DNA of 64,000 bases from Pseudomonas monsensis. GTDB taxonomy: Bacteria; Pseudomonadota; Gammaproteobacteria; Pseudomonadales; Pseudomonadaceae. This document shows positions 1-14,637 of this stretch, piece by piece (position 1 is the first letter of the stretch; every line of letters starts with the position of its first letter). The translations under genes were made by a program, and so were the position numbers. Where the stretch lies: assembly GCF_014268495.2 (NCBI RefSeq), contig NZ_CP077087.1:1553501-1617500 (forward strand), written 5' to 3'. The notes beneath the pieces are model-generated. The model worked only from the letters and a program-made list of their open reading frames with translations. It did no database searches and had not been told where the DNA came from.

Positions 1-17
1 ATAGGCTTCCCCCCGAA

Positions 18-458
18 ATGATGGACATCAACGAGATTCGCGAATACCTGCCTCACCGTTACCCGTTCCTGCTGGTGGACCGGGTGGTGGAACTGGACAC
101 TGAAGGCAAGCGCATTCGCGCCTACAAGAATGTCAGCATCAATGAACCGTTCTTCAATGGTCACTTCCCGGCGCATCCAATCATGCCGGGCGTGCTGATC
201 ATCGAAGCGATGGCTCAGGCTGCCGGGATCCTCGGTTTCAAAATGCTTGATGTGAAGCCGGCCGATGGCACGCTTTACTACTTCGTCGGTTCCGACAAAC
301 TGCGTTTCCGCCAGCCAGTGCTGCCCGGCGACCAACTGATCCTGGAAGCGAAATTCATCAGCTGCAAGCGTCAGATCTGGAAGTTCGAATGCCAGGCGTC
401 GGTTGATGGCAAGCCGGTCTGCTCGGCTGAAATCATCTGTGCGGAACGCAAGCTATGA
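18..458 (+). CDS. fabZ: 3-hydroxyacyl-[acyl-carrier-protein] dehydratase FabZ
   Basis: Dehydrates beta-hydroxyacyl-ACP in the elongation cycle of type II fatty-acid synthesis in the cytoplasm. The 146-residue product is normal for the family. It has a hot-dog fold signature with [11 protein letters not shown] near residue 12 and GHFPxHPxMPG from residue 48; His49 and Glu63 are the expected catalytic pair. Two ATG codons lie in tandem at 18 and 21 and either could be used. It overlaps lpxA by the ATGA-type junction at 455-458, so the two are translationally coupled. The TAG at 2-4 just upstream is probably the end of lpxD, the usual preceding gene, but too little is present to prove it. Confidence 0.97.
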   Translation: MMDINEIREYLPHRYPFLLVDRVVELDTEGKRIRAYKNVSINEPFFNGHFPAHPIMPGVLIIEAMAQAAGILGFKMLDVKPADGTLYYFVGSDKLRFRQPVLPGDQLILEAKFISCKRQIWKFECQASVDGKPVCSAEIICAERKL

Positions 459-1231
459 GTTTGATTGACCCTCGCGCAATCATCGATCCGTCGGCCGTTC
501 TGGCTGACGGCGTCGAGGTCGGCCCGTGGTCGATCATCGGCGCAGGTGTGGAAATCGGCGAGGGTACCGTGATCGGGCCGCATGTGATCCTCAAAGGCCC
601 GACCCGCATCGGCAAGCACAATCGTATCTACCAGTTTTCCTCGGTAGGCGAAGACACGCCTGATCTGAAATACAAGGGTGAAGAAACCCGCCTGGTGATC
701 GGTGACCACAACGTCATCCGTGAAGGCGTCACGATTCACCGCGGCACGGTACAGGATCGTTCCGAAACCACCCTGGGCGATCACAACCTGATCATGGCCT
801 ATGCCCACATCGGTCACGACAGCGTCATTGGCAATCACTGCATCCTCGTCAACAACACCGCGCTGGCCGGCCATGTTCATGTTGATGACTGGGCGATCCT
901 CTCCGGCTTCACCCTGGTTCACCAGTATTGCCACATCGGCGCCCACAGCTTTTCCGGCATGGGCACGGCGATCGGCAAGGATGTGCCTGCGTTTGTCACC
1001 GTGTTCGGCAACCCGGCCGAAGCCCGCAGCATGAACTTCGAAGGCATGCGCCGTCGCGGTTTCAGCGAAGAGGCGATTCACGCCTTGCGTCGCGCCTACA
1101 AGACTGTTTATCGCCAGGGGCTGACGGTTGAACAGGCTTTGGCGGAACTGGCCGAACCTGCTGCCCAGTTCCCGGAAGTCGCAATGTTCCGTGACTCCAT
1201 CCTGTCGTCGACTCGCGGCATCACCCGCTGA
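455..1231 (+). CDS. lpxA: UDP-N-acetylglucosamine acyltransferase LpxA
   Basis: First step of lipid A synthesis: transfers 3-hydroxyacyl from ACP to UDP-GlcNAc in the cytoplasm. The 258-residue protein is a left-handed beta-helix built from hexapeptide repeats (I/V-G-x-x-x-x pattern through residues 1-190), including the histidine-rich stretch LAGHVHVDD that carries the catalytic region, followed by a helical C-terminal domain. It overlaps fabZ by 4 bases and ends 2 bases before lpxB, so fabZ-lpxA-lpxB form one tightly packed operon unit. Confidence 0.97.
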   Translation: MSLIDPRAIIDPSAVLADGVEVGPWSIIGAGVEIGEGTVIGPHVILKGPTRIGKHNRIYQFSSVGEDTPDLKYKGEETRLVIGDHNVIREGVTIHRGTVQDRSETTLGDHNLIMAYAHIGHDSVIGNHCILVNNTALAGHVHVDDWAILSGFTLVHQYCHIGAHSFSGMGTAIGKDVPAFVTVFGNPAEARSMNFEGMRRRGFSEEAIHALRRAYKTVYRQGLTVEQALAELAEPAAQFPEVAMFRDSILSSTRGITR

Positions 1232-1233
1232 TC

Positions 1234-2364
1234 ATGGCCAATCTGCGTATTGCGCTGGTAGCGGGTGAGGCTTCCGGTGACATTTTGGGCGCCGGTCTCA
1301 TGCGCGCCCTCAAGGCACAACACCCGGCGGTCGAGTTCATCGGTGTCGGCGGGCCCTTGATGCAGGCCGAGGGGCTGACGTCCTGCTTTCCCATGGAGCG
1401 CCTGTCGGTCATGGGCCTGGTGGAAGTCCTTGGGCGGTTGCGCGAATTGCTCAAGCGTCGCAAGGATCTGATCGCCACGCTGATCGCGGCGAAACCGGAC
1501 GTATTCATCGGTATCGATGCCCCGGACTTCAACCTCAATATCGAACTCAAGCTGCGTCAGGCCGGAATCAAAACCGTGCACTACGTCAGCCCGTCGGTAT
1601 GGGCGTGGCGGCAGAAGCGCGTGCTGAAGATTCGCGAAGGCTGCGACCTGATGCTGACGCTGTTGCCGTTCGAAGCCAGGTTTTACGAAGAGAAGGGCGT
1701 GCCGGTCCGCTTCGTCGGTCACACGCTGGCCGATACCATCCCGCTGGAAGCCGATCGCGCTGCGGCGCGCGCCGAACTGGGCCTGCCCGACGGTCCGCTG
1801 GTCGCGTTGATGCCGGGCAGTCGGGGTGGCGAAGTCGGCCGTCTCGGTGCACTTTTCCTCGATACGGCCGAGCGCCTGCGTGCCATGCACCCGGGGTTGC
1901 GTTTCGTCCTGCCGTGCGCCAATGCCGAGCGTCGTGCGCAGATCGAAGCGCTGCTGGTTGGCCGCGACCTGCCGGTGACCCTGCTCGACGGCAAATCCCA
2001 TCTGGCCCTGGCGGCGTGCAATGCCGTACTGATCGCTTCCGGCACGGCCACGCTTGAGGCGCTGCTGTACAAGCGGCCAATGGTGGTGGCTTATCGCCTG
2101 GCGCCGCTGACGTTCTGGATTCTCAAGCGCATGGTCAAGAGCCCTTATGTGTCGCTGCCAAACCTGTTGGCTCAGCGGCTGCTGGTACCAGAACTGTTGC
2201 AGGATGATGCGACAGTCGAGGCGTTGGCGCAGACCCTGTCGCCCTTGATCGACGGTGGCGAGGAGCAGACCCGCGGCTTTGACGAGATTCATCGCACGCT
2301 GAGGCGGGACGCTTCCAATCAGGCGGCGGACGCCGTCCTCAACCTGATCGGTCAATCACGATGA
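1234..2364 (+). CDS. lpxB: Lipid-A-disaccharide synthase LpxB
   Basis: Glycosyltransferase family 19 enzyme that joins UDP-2,3-diacylglucosamine and lipid X to make the lipid A disaccharide at the inner membrane. The 376-residue protein starts with the family hallmark AGEASGDxLGA (residues 10-20) and contains the conserved YVSPSVWAW segment and the MPGSRxxEV motif that lines the nucleotide pocket. Its stop overlaps the rnhB start by 4 bases (2361-2364). Confidence 0.97.
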   Translation: MANLRIALVAGEASGDILGAGLMRALKAQHPAVEFIGVGGPLMQAEGLTSCFPMERLSVMGLVEVLGRLRELLKRRKDLIATLIAAKPDVFIGIDAPDFNLNIELKLRQAGIKTVHYVSPSVWAWRQKRVLKIREGCDLMLTLLPFEARFYEEKGVPVRFVGHTLADTIPLEADRAAARAELGLPDGPLVALMPGSRGGEVGRLGALFLDTAERLRAMHPGLRFVLPCANAERRAQIEALLVGRDLPVTLLDGKSHLALAACNAVLIASGTATLEALLYKRPMVVAYRLAPLTFWILKRMVKSPYVSLPNLLAQRLLVPELLQDDATVEALAQTLSPLIDGGEEQTRGFDEIHRTLRRDASNQAADAVLNLIGQSR

Positions 2365-3002
2365 GCAAGAAAACTATGCAGATGGGCCTGGATTTCACCC
2401 TGGTCGCCGAAGTCGAGGAACTGGTCGCCGGTGTCGATGAAGTCGGTCGTGGCCCGTTATGCGGTGCGGTGGTCACGGCAGCAGTGATTCTCGACCCGAA
2501 CCGGCCGATCCTTGGTCTCAACGACTCGAAGAAACTCACCGAAGCCAAACGCGAAAAGCTCTACGACGAGATCATCGAGAAGTCCCTGAGCTGGTGCATC
2601 GCCCGCGCCGAAGTCGAGGAAATCGACGAGCTCAACATCCTCCACGCCACCATGCTGGCCATGCAGCGCGCTGTGGCTGGCCTGCATGTGCAGCCGAAAC
2701 TGGCGATGATCGACGGCAATCGCTGCCCGAAACTGCCGATGCGCGCCGAAGCGGTGGTGCAGGGTGATGGCAAGGTTCCCGCGATTGCGGCGGCGTCGAT
2801 CCTGGCCAAGGTCAGCCGCGACCGTGAAATGGCCGCGTTCGAACTGATCTACCCGGGTTACGGCATCGGCGGCCATAAAGGCTATCCGACGCCCGTTCAT
2901 CTGGAAGCGTTGGCCCGGCTCGGGCCGACGCCGATTCACCGGCGCTCGTTTGCCCCGGTGCGTCAGGCTTACGAGGCGCTGGAAGGCCTGACGCAGGTTT
3001 AG
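2361..3002 (+). CDS. rnhB: Ribonuclease HII
   Basis: Removes misincorporated ribonucleotides and RNA primers from RNA-DNA hybrids. The product is 213 residues with the type 2 RNase H signature [12 protein letters not shown] (Asp and Glu of the catalytic set), IDGN, and the C-terminal [12 protein letters not shown] motif. The start ATG overlaps the lpxB stop. A 23-base inverted repeat at about 3026-3048 follows in the gap before dnaE, although it lacks a strong T run. Confidence 0.96.
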   Translation: MSKKTMQMGLDFTLVAEVEELVAGVDEVGRGPLCGAVVTAAVILDPNRPILGLNDSKKLTEAKREKLYDEIIEKSLSWCIARAEVEEIDELNILHATMLAMQRAVAGLHVQPKLAMIDGNRCPKLPMRAEAVVQGDGKVPAIAAASILAKVSRDREMAAFELIYPGYGIGGHKGYPTPVHLEALARLGPTPIHRRSFAPVRQAYEALEGLTQV

Positions 3003-3078
3003 TCGCAAGGCTGATGTTTTGTTCGAGGCCCGGTACAATCCGGGCCTTGTTGTCTCTATGTAACTGGACAGGATCACT

Positions 3079-6000
3079 ATGCCGGCTTCATTCGTTCATC
3101 TACGCCTGCACACTGAATACTCCCTGGTCGACGGGCTGGTGCGGATCAAGCCACTGGTCAAGGCCCTGACCGGCATGAACATGCCCGCGGTGGCAGTCAC
3201 CGACCAGAACAACATGTGTTCCCTGGTCAAATTCTATAAAAACGCCATGGGCGCAGGCATCAAGCCGATCTGCGGCGCCGACCTGTGGCTGTCGAACAAG
3301 GATCCGGATGCGCCGCTGAGCCGGATCAGTCTGTTGGTGATGAACGCCAAGGGCTATCGCAACCTCACCGAGTTGATCTCGCGCGGCTTCATCGAAGGCC
3401 AGCGCAACGGCATGATCATCGTCGAGCGCGAGTGGGTCGCCGAGGCCAACGAGGGCCTGATCATGCTGTCCGCCGCCAAAGAAGGCGAGATCGGCATGGC
3501 CATGATCGGCGGCAACCCCGCGGAAGCCGAAGCGCTGGCGCGTGAATGGATGGCGGTGTTCCCGGATCGTTTCTACCTGGAAATCCAGCGCACCAACCGT
3601 CCCAATGACGAAGAACAACTGCACGGCGCCGTGGCCTTGGCCGACAAGCTCGGCGCGCCGCTGGTGGCGACCAACGATGTGCGCTTCATCAAGCAGGAAG
3701 ACTTCGCGGCCCACGAAACCCGTGTATGCATCGGTGAGGGCCGTGCCCTCGACGATCCGCGGCGTTCGAAGAATTACAGCGATCAGCAATACCTCAAAAG
3801 CGCCGAGGAAATGGCCGAGCTGTTCAGCGACATTCCCGACGCCATCGAAAACACCGTCGAGATTGCCAAGCGCTGCAACATTGAGGTGAAGCTGGGCACG
3901 CACTTCCTGCCCAACTTCCCGATCCCCGATGGCATGACCATCGACGAATACTTCCGCAAGGTGTCCTTCGACGGTCTCGAAGAGCGTCTCGCGGTGCTGC
4001 TGCCCAAGGACACCACCGAAGACTACGAAGCCAAGCGTCAGGTCTACGTCGATCGCTTGAATTTCGAGCTGGATATCATCATCCAGATGGGCTTCCCCGG
4101 TTACTTCCTGATCGTGATGGACTTTATCCAGTGGGCCAAGAACAACGGCGTGCCAGTAGGTCCTGGCCGGGGGTCGGGTGCCGGCTCGCTGGTGGCTTAT
4201 GTGCAGAAGATCACCGACCTCGATCCGCTGGAATACGACCTGCTGTTCGAACGTTTCCTTAACCCGGAACGGGTTTCGATGCCCGACTTCGACGTCGACT
4301 TCTGCATGGACGGTCGTGACCGGGTGATCGACTACGTGGCCGAGAAATACGGCCGCAACGCGGTGAGCCAGATCATCACCTTCGGTTCCATGGCCGCCAA
4401 GGCTGTGGTGCGCGACGTGGCGCGGGTGCAGGGCAAGTCCTACGGCCTGGCGGATCGTCTGTCGAAGATGATTCCGTTCGAAGTCGGCATGACCCTGGAA
4501 AAAGCCTACGAGCAGGAAGAGATCCTGCGTGACTTCATCAAGGTCGATGAAGAAGCGGCTGAAATCTGGGAGATGGCGCGTAAGCTCGAAGGTGTGGTGC
4601 GTAACGTTGGTAAGCACGCGGGTGGCGTGGTTATCGCGCCGACCAAACTGACCGACTTCTCGCCGATCTATTGCGACGAGGCCGGCGACGGTCTGGTAAC
4701 CCAATTCGACAAGGACGACGTTGAAGCCGCCGGTCTGGTGAAGTTCGACTTCCTCGGTCTGCGGACCCTGACGATCATCGACTGGGCGCTGAAAACCATT
4801 AACCGCGACCGCGCCAAGGTCAACGAGCCGCCGCTGGATATCGCGTTTATCCCGCTGGACGACAAACCGACCTACACGCTGTTGCAGAAAGCTGAAACTA
4901 CAGCAGTGTTCCAGCTTGAATCCCGCGGCATGAAGGAGCTGATCAAAAAGCTCAAGCCCGACTGCCTGGAAGACTTGATCGCACTGGTGGCGTTGTTCCG
5001 TCCGGGCCCGCTGCAGTCCGGCATGGTGGACGACTTCATCAACCGTAAGCACGGTCGCGCCGAACTGGCGTACCCGCACTCGGACTACCAGTACGAAGGC
5101 CTCAAGCCGGTATTGGCGCCGACGTACGGCATCATCCTGTATCAGGAACAGGTGATGCAGATTGCCCAGGTCATGGCCGGTTACACCCTCGGTGGTGCGG
5201 ACATGCTGCGTCGGGCGATGGGTAAGAAAAAACCGGAAGAAATGGCCAAGCAGCGCGGCGGTTTCATTGAAGGTTGCGCGACCAATAATATCGACGCCGA
5301 CCTTGCCGGTAACATCTTCGATCTCGTAGAGAAATTCGCCGGTTACGGCTTCAACAAATCCCACTCCGCCGCTTACGGCCTGGTTTCGTACCAGACCGCC
5401 TGGCTGAAAGCCCACTACCCGGCGCCGTTCATGGCCGCGGTACTCTCGGCGGATATGCACAACACCGACAAGGTCGTGACCTTGATCGAGGAAGTGCGCA
5501 CCATGAAGCTGCGCCTCGACGCGCCGGACGTGAACACTTCCGAGTTCAAGTTCACGGTGAACGACGACGGCCGCATCGTGTATGGCCTCGGGGCGATCAA
5601 AGGCGTCGGCGAAGGTCCGGTTGAGGCAATTACCGAAGCGCGTCAGGAAGGTCCGTTCAAGGATCTGTTCGATTTCTGCGCCCGGGTCGATCTCAAACGC
5701 ATCAACAAGCGCACGCTGGACGGTTTGATCCGCAGCGGTGCACTGGATCGCCTCGGACCGTACTTTCACGACGAACAAAAGGCTTATCAGGCCAACATCG
5801 ACCGTAACCGCGCCGTGCTGCTGGCGGCGATGGAAGAGGCGATCAAGGCCGCCGAACAAACCGCGCGTACCCACGACAGCGGTCACGCCGATCTGTTTGG
5901 CGGGCTGTTCGTCGAGGAAGACGCCGACGTTTATGCGTCGCATCGCAAGGCCAAGGAGCTGACCCTCAAGGAACGTCTCAAAGGTGAGAAAGACACCCTG

Positions 6001-6600
6001 GGCCTGTACCTGACCGGTCACCCGATCGACGAATACGAAGGCGAGATCCGCCGTTTCGCCCGGCAGCGCATCATCGACCTGAAGCCGGCCCGCGACACGC
6101 AAACCGTGGCCGGGATGATCATTGCCCTGCGGGTGATGAAGAACAAGAAGGGCGACAAGATGGGCTTCATTACCCTCGACGACCGCTCGGGGCGGATCGA
6201 GGCGTCGCTGTTCGCCGATGCGTTCCACTCCGCACAGTCGCTGTTGCAGACCGATGCAATGGTGGTGGTCGAAGGCGAGGTCAGCAACGACGACTTCTCC
6301 GGCGGCCTGCGCCTGCGGGTCAAGCGCGTGATGAGCATGGAAGATGCGCGCACCAACCTGGCCGAGAGTCTGCGTTTGAAGCTGCAGACTCAGGATCTGA
6401 AAGGCGATCAGCTACGCTGGTTGGGGGATTTGCTCAAGCGTCATCGCGGGGCGTGCCCGATCACCATGGAATACACCAGTCCCGATGCGAAGACCTTGCT
6501 GCAGTTCGGCGAGACCTGGCGGATCGACCCGGCGGATGCCTTGATTCAAGCCCTGCGTGACCAGTTCGGGCGAGACAACGTCTTCCTCCAATACCGTTGA
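3079..6600 (+). CDS. dnaE: DNA polymerase III subunit alpha
   Basis: Replicative polymerase catalytic subunit, 1173 residues, the usual length for proteobacterial DnaE1. Visible order: N-terminal PHP domain (LRLHTEYSL near residue 8), polymerase palm with GPGRGSGAGSLVAY and the catalytic PDFDVDF (Asp403, Asp405), fingers with GYGFNKSHSAAY, helix-hairpin-helix region, and a C-terminal OB fold (VAGMI through GEVSNDDF). RBS ACAGGATC lies before the ATG. It sits between rnhB and accA as in other pseudomonads and is probably transcribed with the lpx genes and from its own promoter. Confidence 0.98.
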   Translation: MPASFVHLRLHTEYSLVDGLVRIKPLVKALTGMNMPAVAVTDQNNMCSLVKFYKNAMGAGIKPICGADLWLSNKDPDAPLSRISLLVMNAKGYRNLTELISRGFIEGQRNGMIIVEREWVAEANEGLIMLSAAKEGEIGMAMIGGNPAEAEALAREWMAVFPDRFYLEIQRTNRPNDEEQLHGAVALADKLGAPLVATNDVRFIKQEDFAAHETRVCIGEGRALDDPRRSKNYSDQQYLKSAEEMAELFSDIPDAIENTVEIAKRCNIEVKLGTHFLPNFPIPDGMTIDEYFRKVSFDGLEERLAVLLPKDTTEDYEAKRQVYVDRLNFELDIIIQMGFPGYFLIVMDFIQWAKNNGVPVGPGRGSGAGSLVAYVQKITDLDPLEYDLLFERFLNPERVSMPDFDVDFCMDGRDRVIDYVAEKYGRNAVSQIITFGSMAAKAVVRDVARVQGKSYGLADRLSKMIPFEVGMTLEKAYEQEEILRDFIKVDEEAAEIWEMARKLEGVVRNVGKHAGGVVIAPTKLTDFSPIYCDEAGDGLVTQFDKDDVEAAGLVKFDFLGLRTLTIIDWALKTINRDRAKVNEPPLDIAFIPLDDKPTYTLLQKAETTAVFQLESRGMKELIKKLKPDCLEDLIALVALFRPGPLQSGMVDDFINRKHGRAELAYPHSDYQYEGLKPVLAPTYGIILYQEQVMQIAQVMAGYTLGGADMLRRAMGKKKPEEMAKQRGGFIEGCATNNIDADLAGNIFDLVEKFAGYGFNKSHSAAYGLVSYQTAWLKAHYPAPFMAAVLSADMHNTDKVVTLIEEVRTMKLRLDAPDVNTSEFKFTVNDDGRIVYGLGAIKGVGEGPVEAITEARQEGPFKDLFDFCARVDLKRINKRTLDGLIRSGALDRLGPYFHDEQKAYQANIDRNRAVLLAAMEEAIKAAEQTARTHDSGHADLFGGLFVEEDADVYASHRKAKELTLKERLKGEKDTLGLYLTGHPIDEYEGEIRRFARQRIIDLKPARDTQTVAGMIIALRVMKNKKGDKMGFITLDDRSGRIEASLFADAFHSAQSLLQTDAMVVVEGEVSNDDFSGGLRLRVKRVMSMEDARTNLAESLRLKLQTQDLKGDQLRWLGDLLKRHRGACPITMEYTSPDAKTLLQFGETWRIDPADALIQALRDQFGRDNVFLQYR

Positions 6601-6739
6601 CCGGCAGGTGCCATCATTGCGCTTGCCTGAAACCTGAATTTTTAATCTCGACCTGAGCGCGCCTCTCCCTTAAGGTAGGGCGCGAATAGACAACCGGCCG
6701 GCCCAAGCTCATTTGGGACACGACCCAAGACGGACGCCT

Positions 6740-7687
6740 ATGAACCCGAATTTTCTAGATTTCGAACAGCCGATCGCCGACCTGCAAGCCAAGATCGAAG
6801 AGTTGCGCTTGGTCGGTAATGACAATTCGCTGAATATCGGCGATGAGATCTCCCGCCTGCAGGACAAGAGCAAAACGCTGACCGAAGACATCTTCGGCAA
6901 GCTGACCAGCTGGCAGATCGCACGCCTGGCGCGTCACCCGAAACGCCCGTACACCCTGGACTACATCGAGCACATCTTCACCGAGTTCGACGAACTGCAC
7001 GGCGACCGTCACTTCTCCGACGACGCGGCAATCGTTGGCGGCGTGGCACGTCTGGAAGACCAGCCGGTGATGATCATCGGCCACCAGAAGGGCCGTGAAG
7101 TGCGCGAGAAGGTACGCCGCAACTTCGGCATGCCGCGTCCGGAAGGCTACCGCAAGGCGTGCCGTCTGATGGAGATGGCCGAGCGTTTCAAAATGCCGAT
7201 CCTGACCTTCATCGACACCCCGGGTGCTTATCCAGGTATCGACGCCGAAGAGCGTAACCAGAGCGAAGCGATTGCCTGGAACCTGCGCGTGATGTCGCGC
7301 CTGAAAACCCCGATCATCGCCACCGTGATCGGTGAGGGTGGTTCCGGCGGTGCACTGGCGATCGGTGTCTGCGACCAGTTGAACATGCTGCAGTACTCGA
7401 CCTACGCGGTGATCTCGCCGGAAGGTTGCGCTTCGATTCTGTGGAAAACCGCCGAAAAAGCGCCGGATGCCGCTGAAGCGATGGGCATCACCGCCGAGCG
7501 CCTGAAAGGCTTGGGCATTGTCGACAAGGTGATCAGCGAGCCACTGGGTGGCGCCCACCGTGATCCGGCAGCTGCCGCTGCGTCGATCCGCGCCGAGCTG
7601 AGCTCGCAACTGGCGATGCTGAAGAAGTTCGACAACGAAGCGCTGTTGAAGCGCCGTTACGATCGACTGATGAGCTACGGTCTCTAA
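6740..7687 (+). CDS. accA: Acetyl-CoA carboxylase carboxyltransferase subunit alpha
   Basis: Alpha half of the carboxyltransferase that makes malonyl-CoA for fatty-acid synthesis; works with AccD. The start at 6740 (MNPNFLDFE) gives 315 residues, the standard length; an upstream in-frame GTG at 6713 would add nine unconserved residues. The body shows [23 protein letters not shown] and [11 protein letters not shown], both carboxyltransferase signatures. An inverted repeat with CGCGCC arms at about 6657-6686 precedes the gene. Confidence 0.97.
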   Translation: MNPNFLDFEQPIADLQAKIEELRLVGNDNSLNIGDEISRLQDKSKTLTEDIFGKLTSWQIARLARHPKRPYTLDYIEHIFTEFDELHGDRHFSDDAAIVGGVARLEDQPVMIIGHQKGREVREKVRRNFGMPRPEGYRKACRLMEMAERFKMPILTFIDTPGAYPGIDAEERNQSEAIAWNLRVMSRLKTPIIATVIGEGGSGGALAIGVCDQLNMLQYSTYAVISPEGCASILWKTAEKAPDAAEAMGITAERLKGLGIVDKVISEPLGGAHRDPAAAAASIRAELSSQLAMLKKFDNEALLKRRYDRLMSYGL

Positions 7688-7719
7688 TCGAAAGCCGATT
7701 CGGCTGACAATGCAAAACA

Positions 7720-7810
7720 CTGTGGGAGCGAGCTTGCTCGCGAAGGCGTTATAACAAACAACGAAAATGTTGAATGTTGAACCGCTTTCGCGAGCAAGCT
7801 CGCTCCCACA
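7720..7810. repeat. REPIN (paired REP elements), copy 1
   Basis: Two inverted REP units, CTGTGGGAGCGAGCTTGCTC at 7720 and its reverse complement ending at 7810, separated by about 35 bases, in the accA-tilS gap. The same element recurs at 37561, 42496 and 63857. Confidence 0.9.
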
Positions 7811-7833
7811 TTGGCTTTCCGTGAAGGTAAAAA

Positions 7834-9162
7834 ATGAGTCCGCTTTCGATTGATTTGCCTTCACGGCTTTTGCGCAACCTTGAGCAGTGGCGCAACGCCG
7901 CGCATTGGCGCATCGCGTTTTCCGGTGGTCTCGATTCCACCGTCCTCCTGCACCTGCTTGCCGATCTGGCAAAAACCGAATCACTGCCTGCACTGAGCGC
8001 CATCCATATCCATCACGGTCTTCAGACTGCGGCTGATGCGTGGCCGCAACATTGCCAGGCCGTGTGTGATGCGCTGGGGGTGCCGTTGCTGATCGAGCGG
8101 GTGAAGGTGCAGCCAGGTGCGAGTCTGGAGCGGGCGGCGCGGGATGCGCGTTACGCGGTATTCAGTGCCCAGACACTAGCCAATGACGTATTGCTCACCG
8201 GCCAGCACCGTGATGATCAGGCGGAAACGTTGCTGTTTCGGCTGCTGCGTGGCGCGGGAGTGCGTGGATTGTCGGGAATGCCGCAGCAAAGGCCTGTGGG
8301 GCAGGGCACGTTGATTCGCCCGTTGCTGGCTGTCACTCGCGCCGAGCTGGAACGTTATGCACAGGCTCACTCGTTAAGCTGGATCGAAGATCCGTCGAAT
8401 CAGCATCGGCAGTTCTCGCGCAATTACCTGCGCCATCAGGTCATGCCGGCGCTGAGCGAGCGCTGGCCGCAAGCGCAGGCGAACATGGCCCGCAGCGCCG
8501 CGCATCTGCGTGACGCACAAGGCTTGCTCGATGAGCTGGCGCAGATGGATCTGGCTCAGGCCGGCACTGCCCACGATTTCGAGTGGCTGGGCCTGCCGTC
8601 GCTGACATTGGCCCCGCTGTCCGGGCTGTCTGCCGCCCGTCAACGAAACGCGCTGAGGCACTGGCTCGAACCGCTGACGCGACTGCCCGACACTGACCAT
8701 TGGTCGGGTTGGGACGATCTGTGCCATGCCGCCAGCGATGCTTCACCGAACTGGCGTCTGGCCGATGGCGAGTTGCATCGCAGCGCCGGTCGATTGTGGT
8801 GGCTCAGTGGCAACTGGCTGCGCACGCCGGTGATCGGTGGCGAGTGGCAAGCCCCGACGTCAGCGCTACGCTTGCCCGATAACGGCCGTGTCATGCTCAT
8901 GGGGCAGGCGCCTGCCGGGCCGCTGCGCATTGCCTATCGGCAGGGCGGCGAAGTGATGCGTCTGGCCGATCGCGGCCACCGCGATCTCAAACGCCTGCTT
9001 AATGAGCGCGCAGTGCCGGCCTTCGTGCGTGGCAGATTGCCGCTGCTGTTTCGTGGCGCAGAATTGCTCGCGGTGGCGAACCTGCCGGGGCTTGATGGCG
9101 ATGGGCGCGATGGCTGGAAATTGCATTGGCAGCCAACAGACGAAGATCAAGGTTTGAGCTGA
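7834..9162 (+). CDS. tilS: tRNA(Ile)-lysidine synthetase TilS
   Basis: Converts C34 of the CAU anticodon of a tRNA-Ile to lysidine, changing both amino-acid and codon identity. The 442-residue protein has the ATP-PPase P-loop SGGLDSTVLL at residues 30-39, HIHHGLQ after it, and the C-terminal TilS substrate-binding domain (RGHRDLKRLLNERAVP). The ATG at 7834 is preceded by GTGAAGGTAAAA. It stands downstream of accA, as in most pseudomonads, separated only by a REPIN. Confidence 0.96.
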   Translation: MSPLSIDLPSRLLRNLEQWRNAAHWRIAFSGGLDSTVLLHLLADLAKTESLPALSAIHIHHGLQTAADAWPQHCQAVCDALGVPLLIERVKVQPGASLERAARDARYAVFSAQTLANDVLLTGQHRDDQAETLLFRLLRGAGVRGLSGMPQQRPVGQGTLIRPLLAVTRAELERYAQAHSLSWIEDPSNQHRQFSRNYLRHQVMPALSERWPQAQANMARSAAHLRDAQGLLDELAQMDLAQAGTAHDFEWLGLPSLTLAPLSGLSAARQRNALRHWLEPLTRLPDTDHWSGWDDLCHAASDASPNWRLADGELHRSAGRLWWLSGNWLRTPVIGGEWQAPTSALRLPDNGRVMLMGQAPAGPLRIAYRQGGEVMRLADRGHRDLKRLLNERAVPAFVRGRLPLLFRGAELLAVANLPGLDGDGRDGWKLHWQPTDEDQGLS

Positions 9163-9415
9163 AAGGAGCATTCCGGTAGACTACGCTCCCTTCTTGATAC
9201 AACTTCTGTGGATTCGCCTGAATTGCAGGAGTTGCCGATTACCAAGCAGTCTTTGCTGGGCGATTCCAAAAAATGTGTAGCGAGCAACGTACCGGTGTTT
9301 CATCTGCCGGTCTGTCCCAACGCGGCGGTTTTTTTGAAAGGTGCACTGTGATTAATGCAGGTGATCGGGGGCTTCGGCCTTCCTTCGCTTTCCCCGGCGG
9401 CTCGTACCGCTTTAA

Positions 9416-13366
<3,951 letters not shown>

Positions 13367-13537
13367 GTACAAACTGATGGAAGGACACCGGATTGTGTCG
13401 GAAAAGTCGTGACAGCGATGGATTTGCCACTAATCTGATGCCTTACATGCACAAGCCTGGATCTTCCAGGCTTCGTGCTATCAGACGTTTCAAAGTTTTG
13501 GCGTGGCTGTCTTTTTTCACTGGATACCTGATATTCG

Positions 13538-13816
13538 ATGCGCAGTCCTTACTGGTTGTTTCTCGTTTTGCTCTTGCTGCTGGCCGGTCTGCAGTACCGC
13601 CTGTGGGTGGGCAATGGCAGTCTGGCGCAGGTCGCCGAACTGAAACAGCAGATTGCTGATCAGCACGCCGAGAACGAAGGCCTGCTGGAGCGCAACCGGG
13701 TGATGGACGCTGAAGTCAGCGAGCTGAAGAAAGGCATGGAGACCGTGGAAGAGCGGGCTCGTCACGAACTGGGCATGGTCAAGGACGGTGAAACCCTTTA
13801 CCAGCTGGCCCAATGA
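13538..13816 (+). CDS. ftsB: Cell division protein FtsB
   Basis: Small bitopic divisome protein that forms the FtsQLB complex. 92 residues: a short cytoplasmic N-terminus, one membrane helix (residues about 4-20, WFLVLLLLLAGLQ), then a periplasmic coiled coil with leucine/glutamate heptads, ending near the conserved RARHELGMV. It lies between eno and ispD and overlaps ispD by 4 bases. Confidence 0.95.
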   Translation: MRSPYWLFLVLLLLLAGLQYRLWVGNGSLAQVAELKQQIADQHAENEGLLERNRVMDAEVSELKKGMETVEERARHELGMVKDGETLYQLAQ

Positions 13817-14520
13817 TCGCTTCTCTGCCGGCCTTCTGGGCCGTGATTCCTGCCGCGGGCGTCGGTGCCCGAATGGCCGCGGACCGTCCCAAGCAGTACC
13901 TGCAACTGGGCGGACGTACAATTCTCGAACACAGCCTTGGCTGTTTCCTTGATCACCCGAGTCTGAAGGGCCTGGTGGTCAGTCTGGCGGTTGACGATCC
14001 TTATTGGCCGAACCTGGCGTGCGCTACCGACTCGCGAATTCAGCGTGTCGAGGGCGGATCCGAGCGTTCAGGCTCGGTGCTCAATGCCTTGCTGCATCTG
14101 CATGCGCAAGGTGCCGATGATGAGGATTGGGTGCTGGTGCATGACGCCGCGCGACCGAACCTGGGCCGTGATGACCTCGACAAGCTGCTGGCTGAGCTGG
14201 CGCATGACCCGGTGGGTGGTTTGCTGGCGGTGCCGGCACGCGACACGCTGAAGCGGGTCGACAAGCATGGCCGTGTGGTCGAAACGGTCGATCGCAGCGT
14301 GATCTGGCAGGCCTACACGCCGCAGATGTTCCGCCTCGGTGCGCTGCATCGAGCGCTGGCGGACAGTCTGGTGGCGGATGCACTGATTACCGATGAAGCC
14401 TCGGCAATGGAGTGGGCCGGTCTGGCGCCACGTATGATCGAAGGGCGGGCGGATAACCTCAAGGTCACCCGGCCGGAAGACCTGGAGTGGTTGCGTCAGC
14501 GTTGGGCTAACCGCCGCTGA
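13813..14520 (+). CDS. ispD: 2-C-methyl-D-erythritol 4-phosphate cytidylyltransferase
   Basis: Third step of the non-mevalonate isoprenoid pathway. 235 residues with the nucleotidyltransferase N-terminus AVIPAAGVGARM (residues 9-20) followed by PKQYLQLGG, a VHDAARP motif and a C-terminal NLKVTRPEDL. It is coupled to ftsB through the overlapping ATGA. Its pathway partner ispF lies about 3 kb further on, separated by the LysR-frmA-fghA insertion. Confidence 0.97.
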   Translation: MIASLPAFWAVIPAAGVGARMAADRPKQYLQLGGRTILEHSLGCFLDHPSLKGLVVSLAVDDPYWPNLACATDSRIQRVEGGSERSGSVLNALLHLHAQGADDEDWVLVHDAARPNLGRDDLDKLLAELAHDPVGGLLAVPARDTLKRVDKHGRVVETVDRSVIWQAYTPQMFRLGALHRALADSLVADALITDEASAMEWAGLAPRMIEGRADNLKVTRPEDLEWLRQRWANRR

Positions 14521-14542
14521 ATTTTTGTGGTGCCTGTTGAAT

Positions 14543-14617
14543 CGCCATCGCGAGCAGGCTCACTCCTACATTTTGAAATGCGTTCGCCTGTAGGCGTGAG
14601 CCTGCTCGCGATAGCGC
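14543..14617. repeat. REP-type inverted repeat, variant
   Basis: Two inverted arms around CGCGAGCAGGCTCACTCCTAC (14543-14570 and 14590-14617) with a 19-base centre. It is a diverged relative of the REPINs elsewhere in the window and lies between the convergent ispD and LysR genes. Confidence 0.75.
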
Positions 14618-14637
14618 ATTTACAGCCAACGCAACAC

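Noticed and set aside
3100..6228. Very long open frame on the minus strand opposite dnaE (also opposite pyrG, eno, lpxB and mutS)
   Set aside because: Typical shadow of GC-rich codon use; no RBS, no recognisable domain, and the plus-strand gene is certain.
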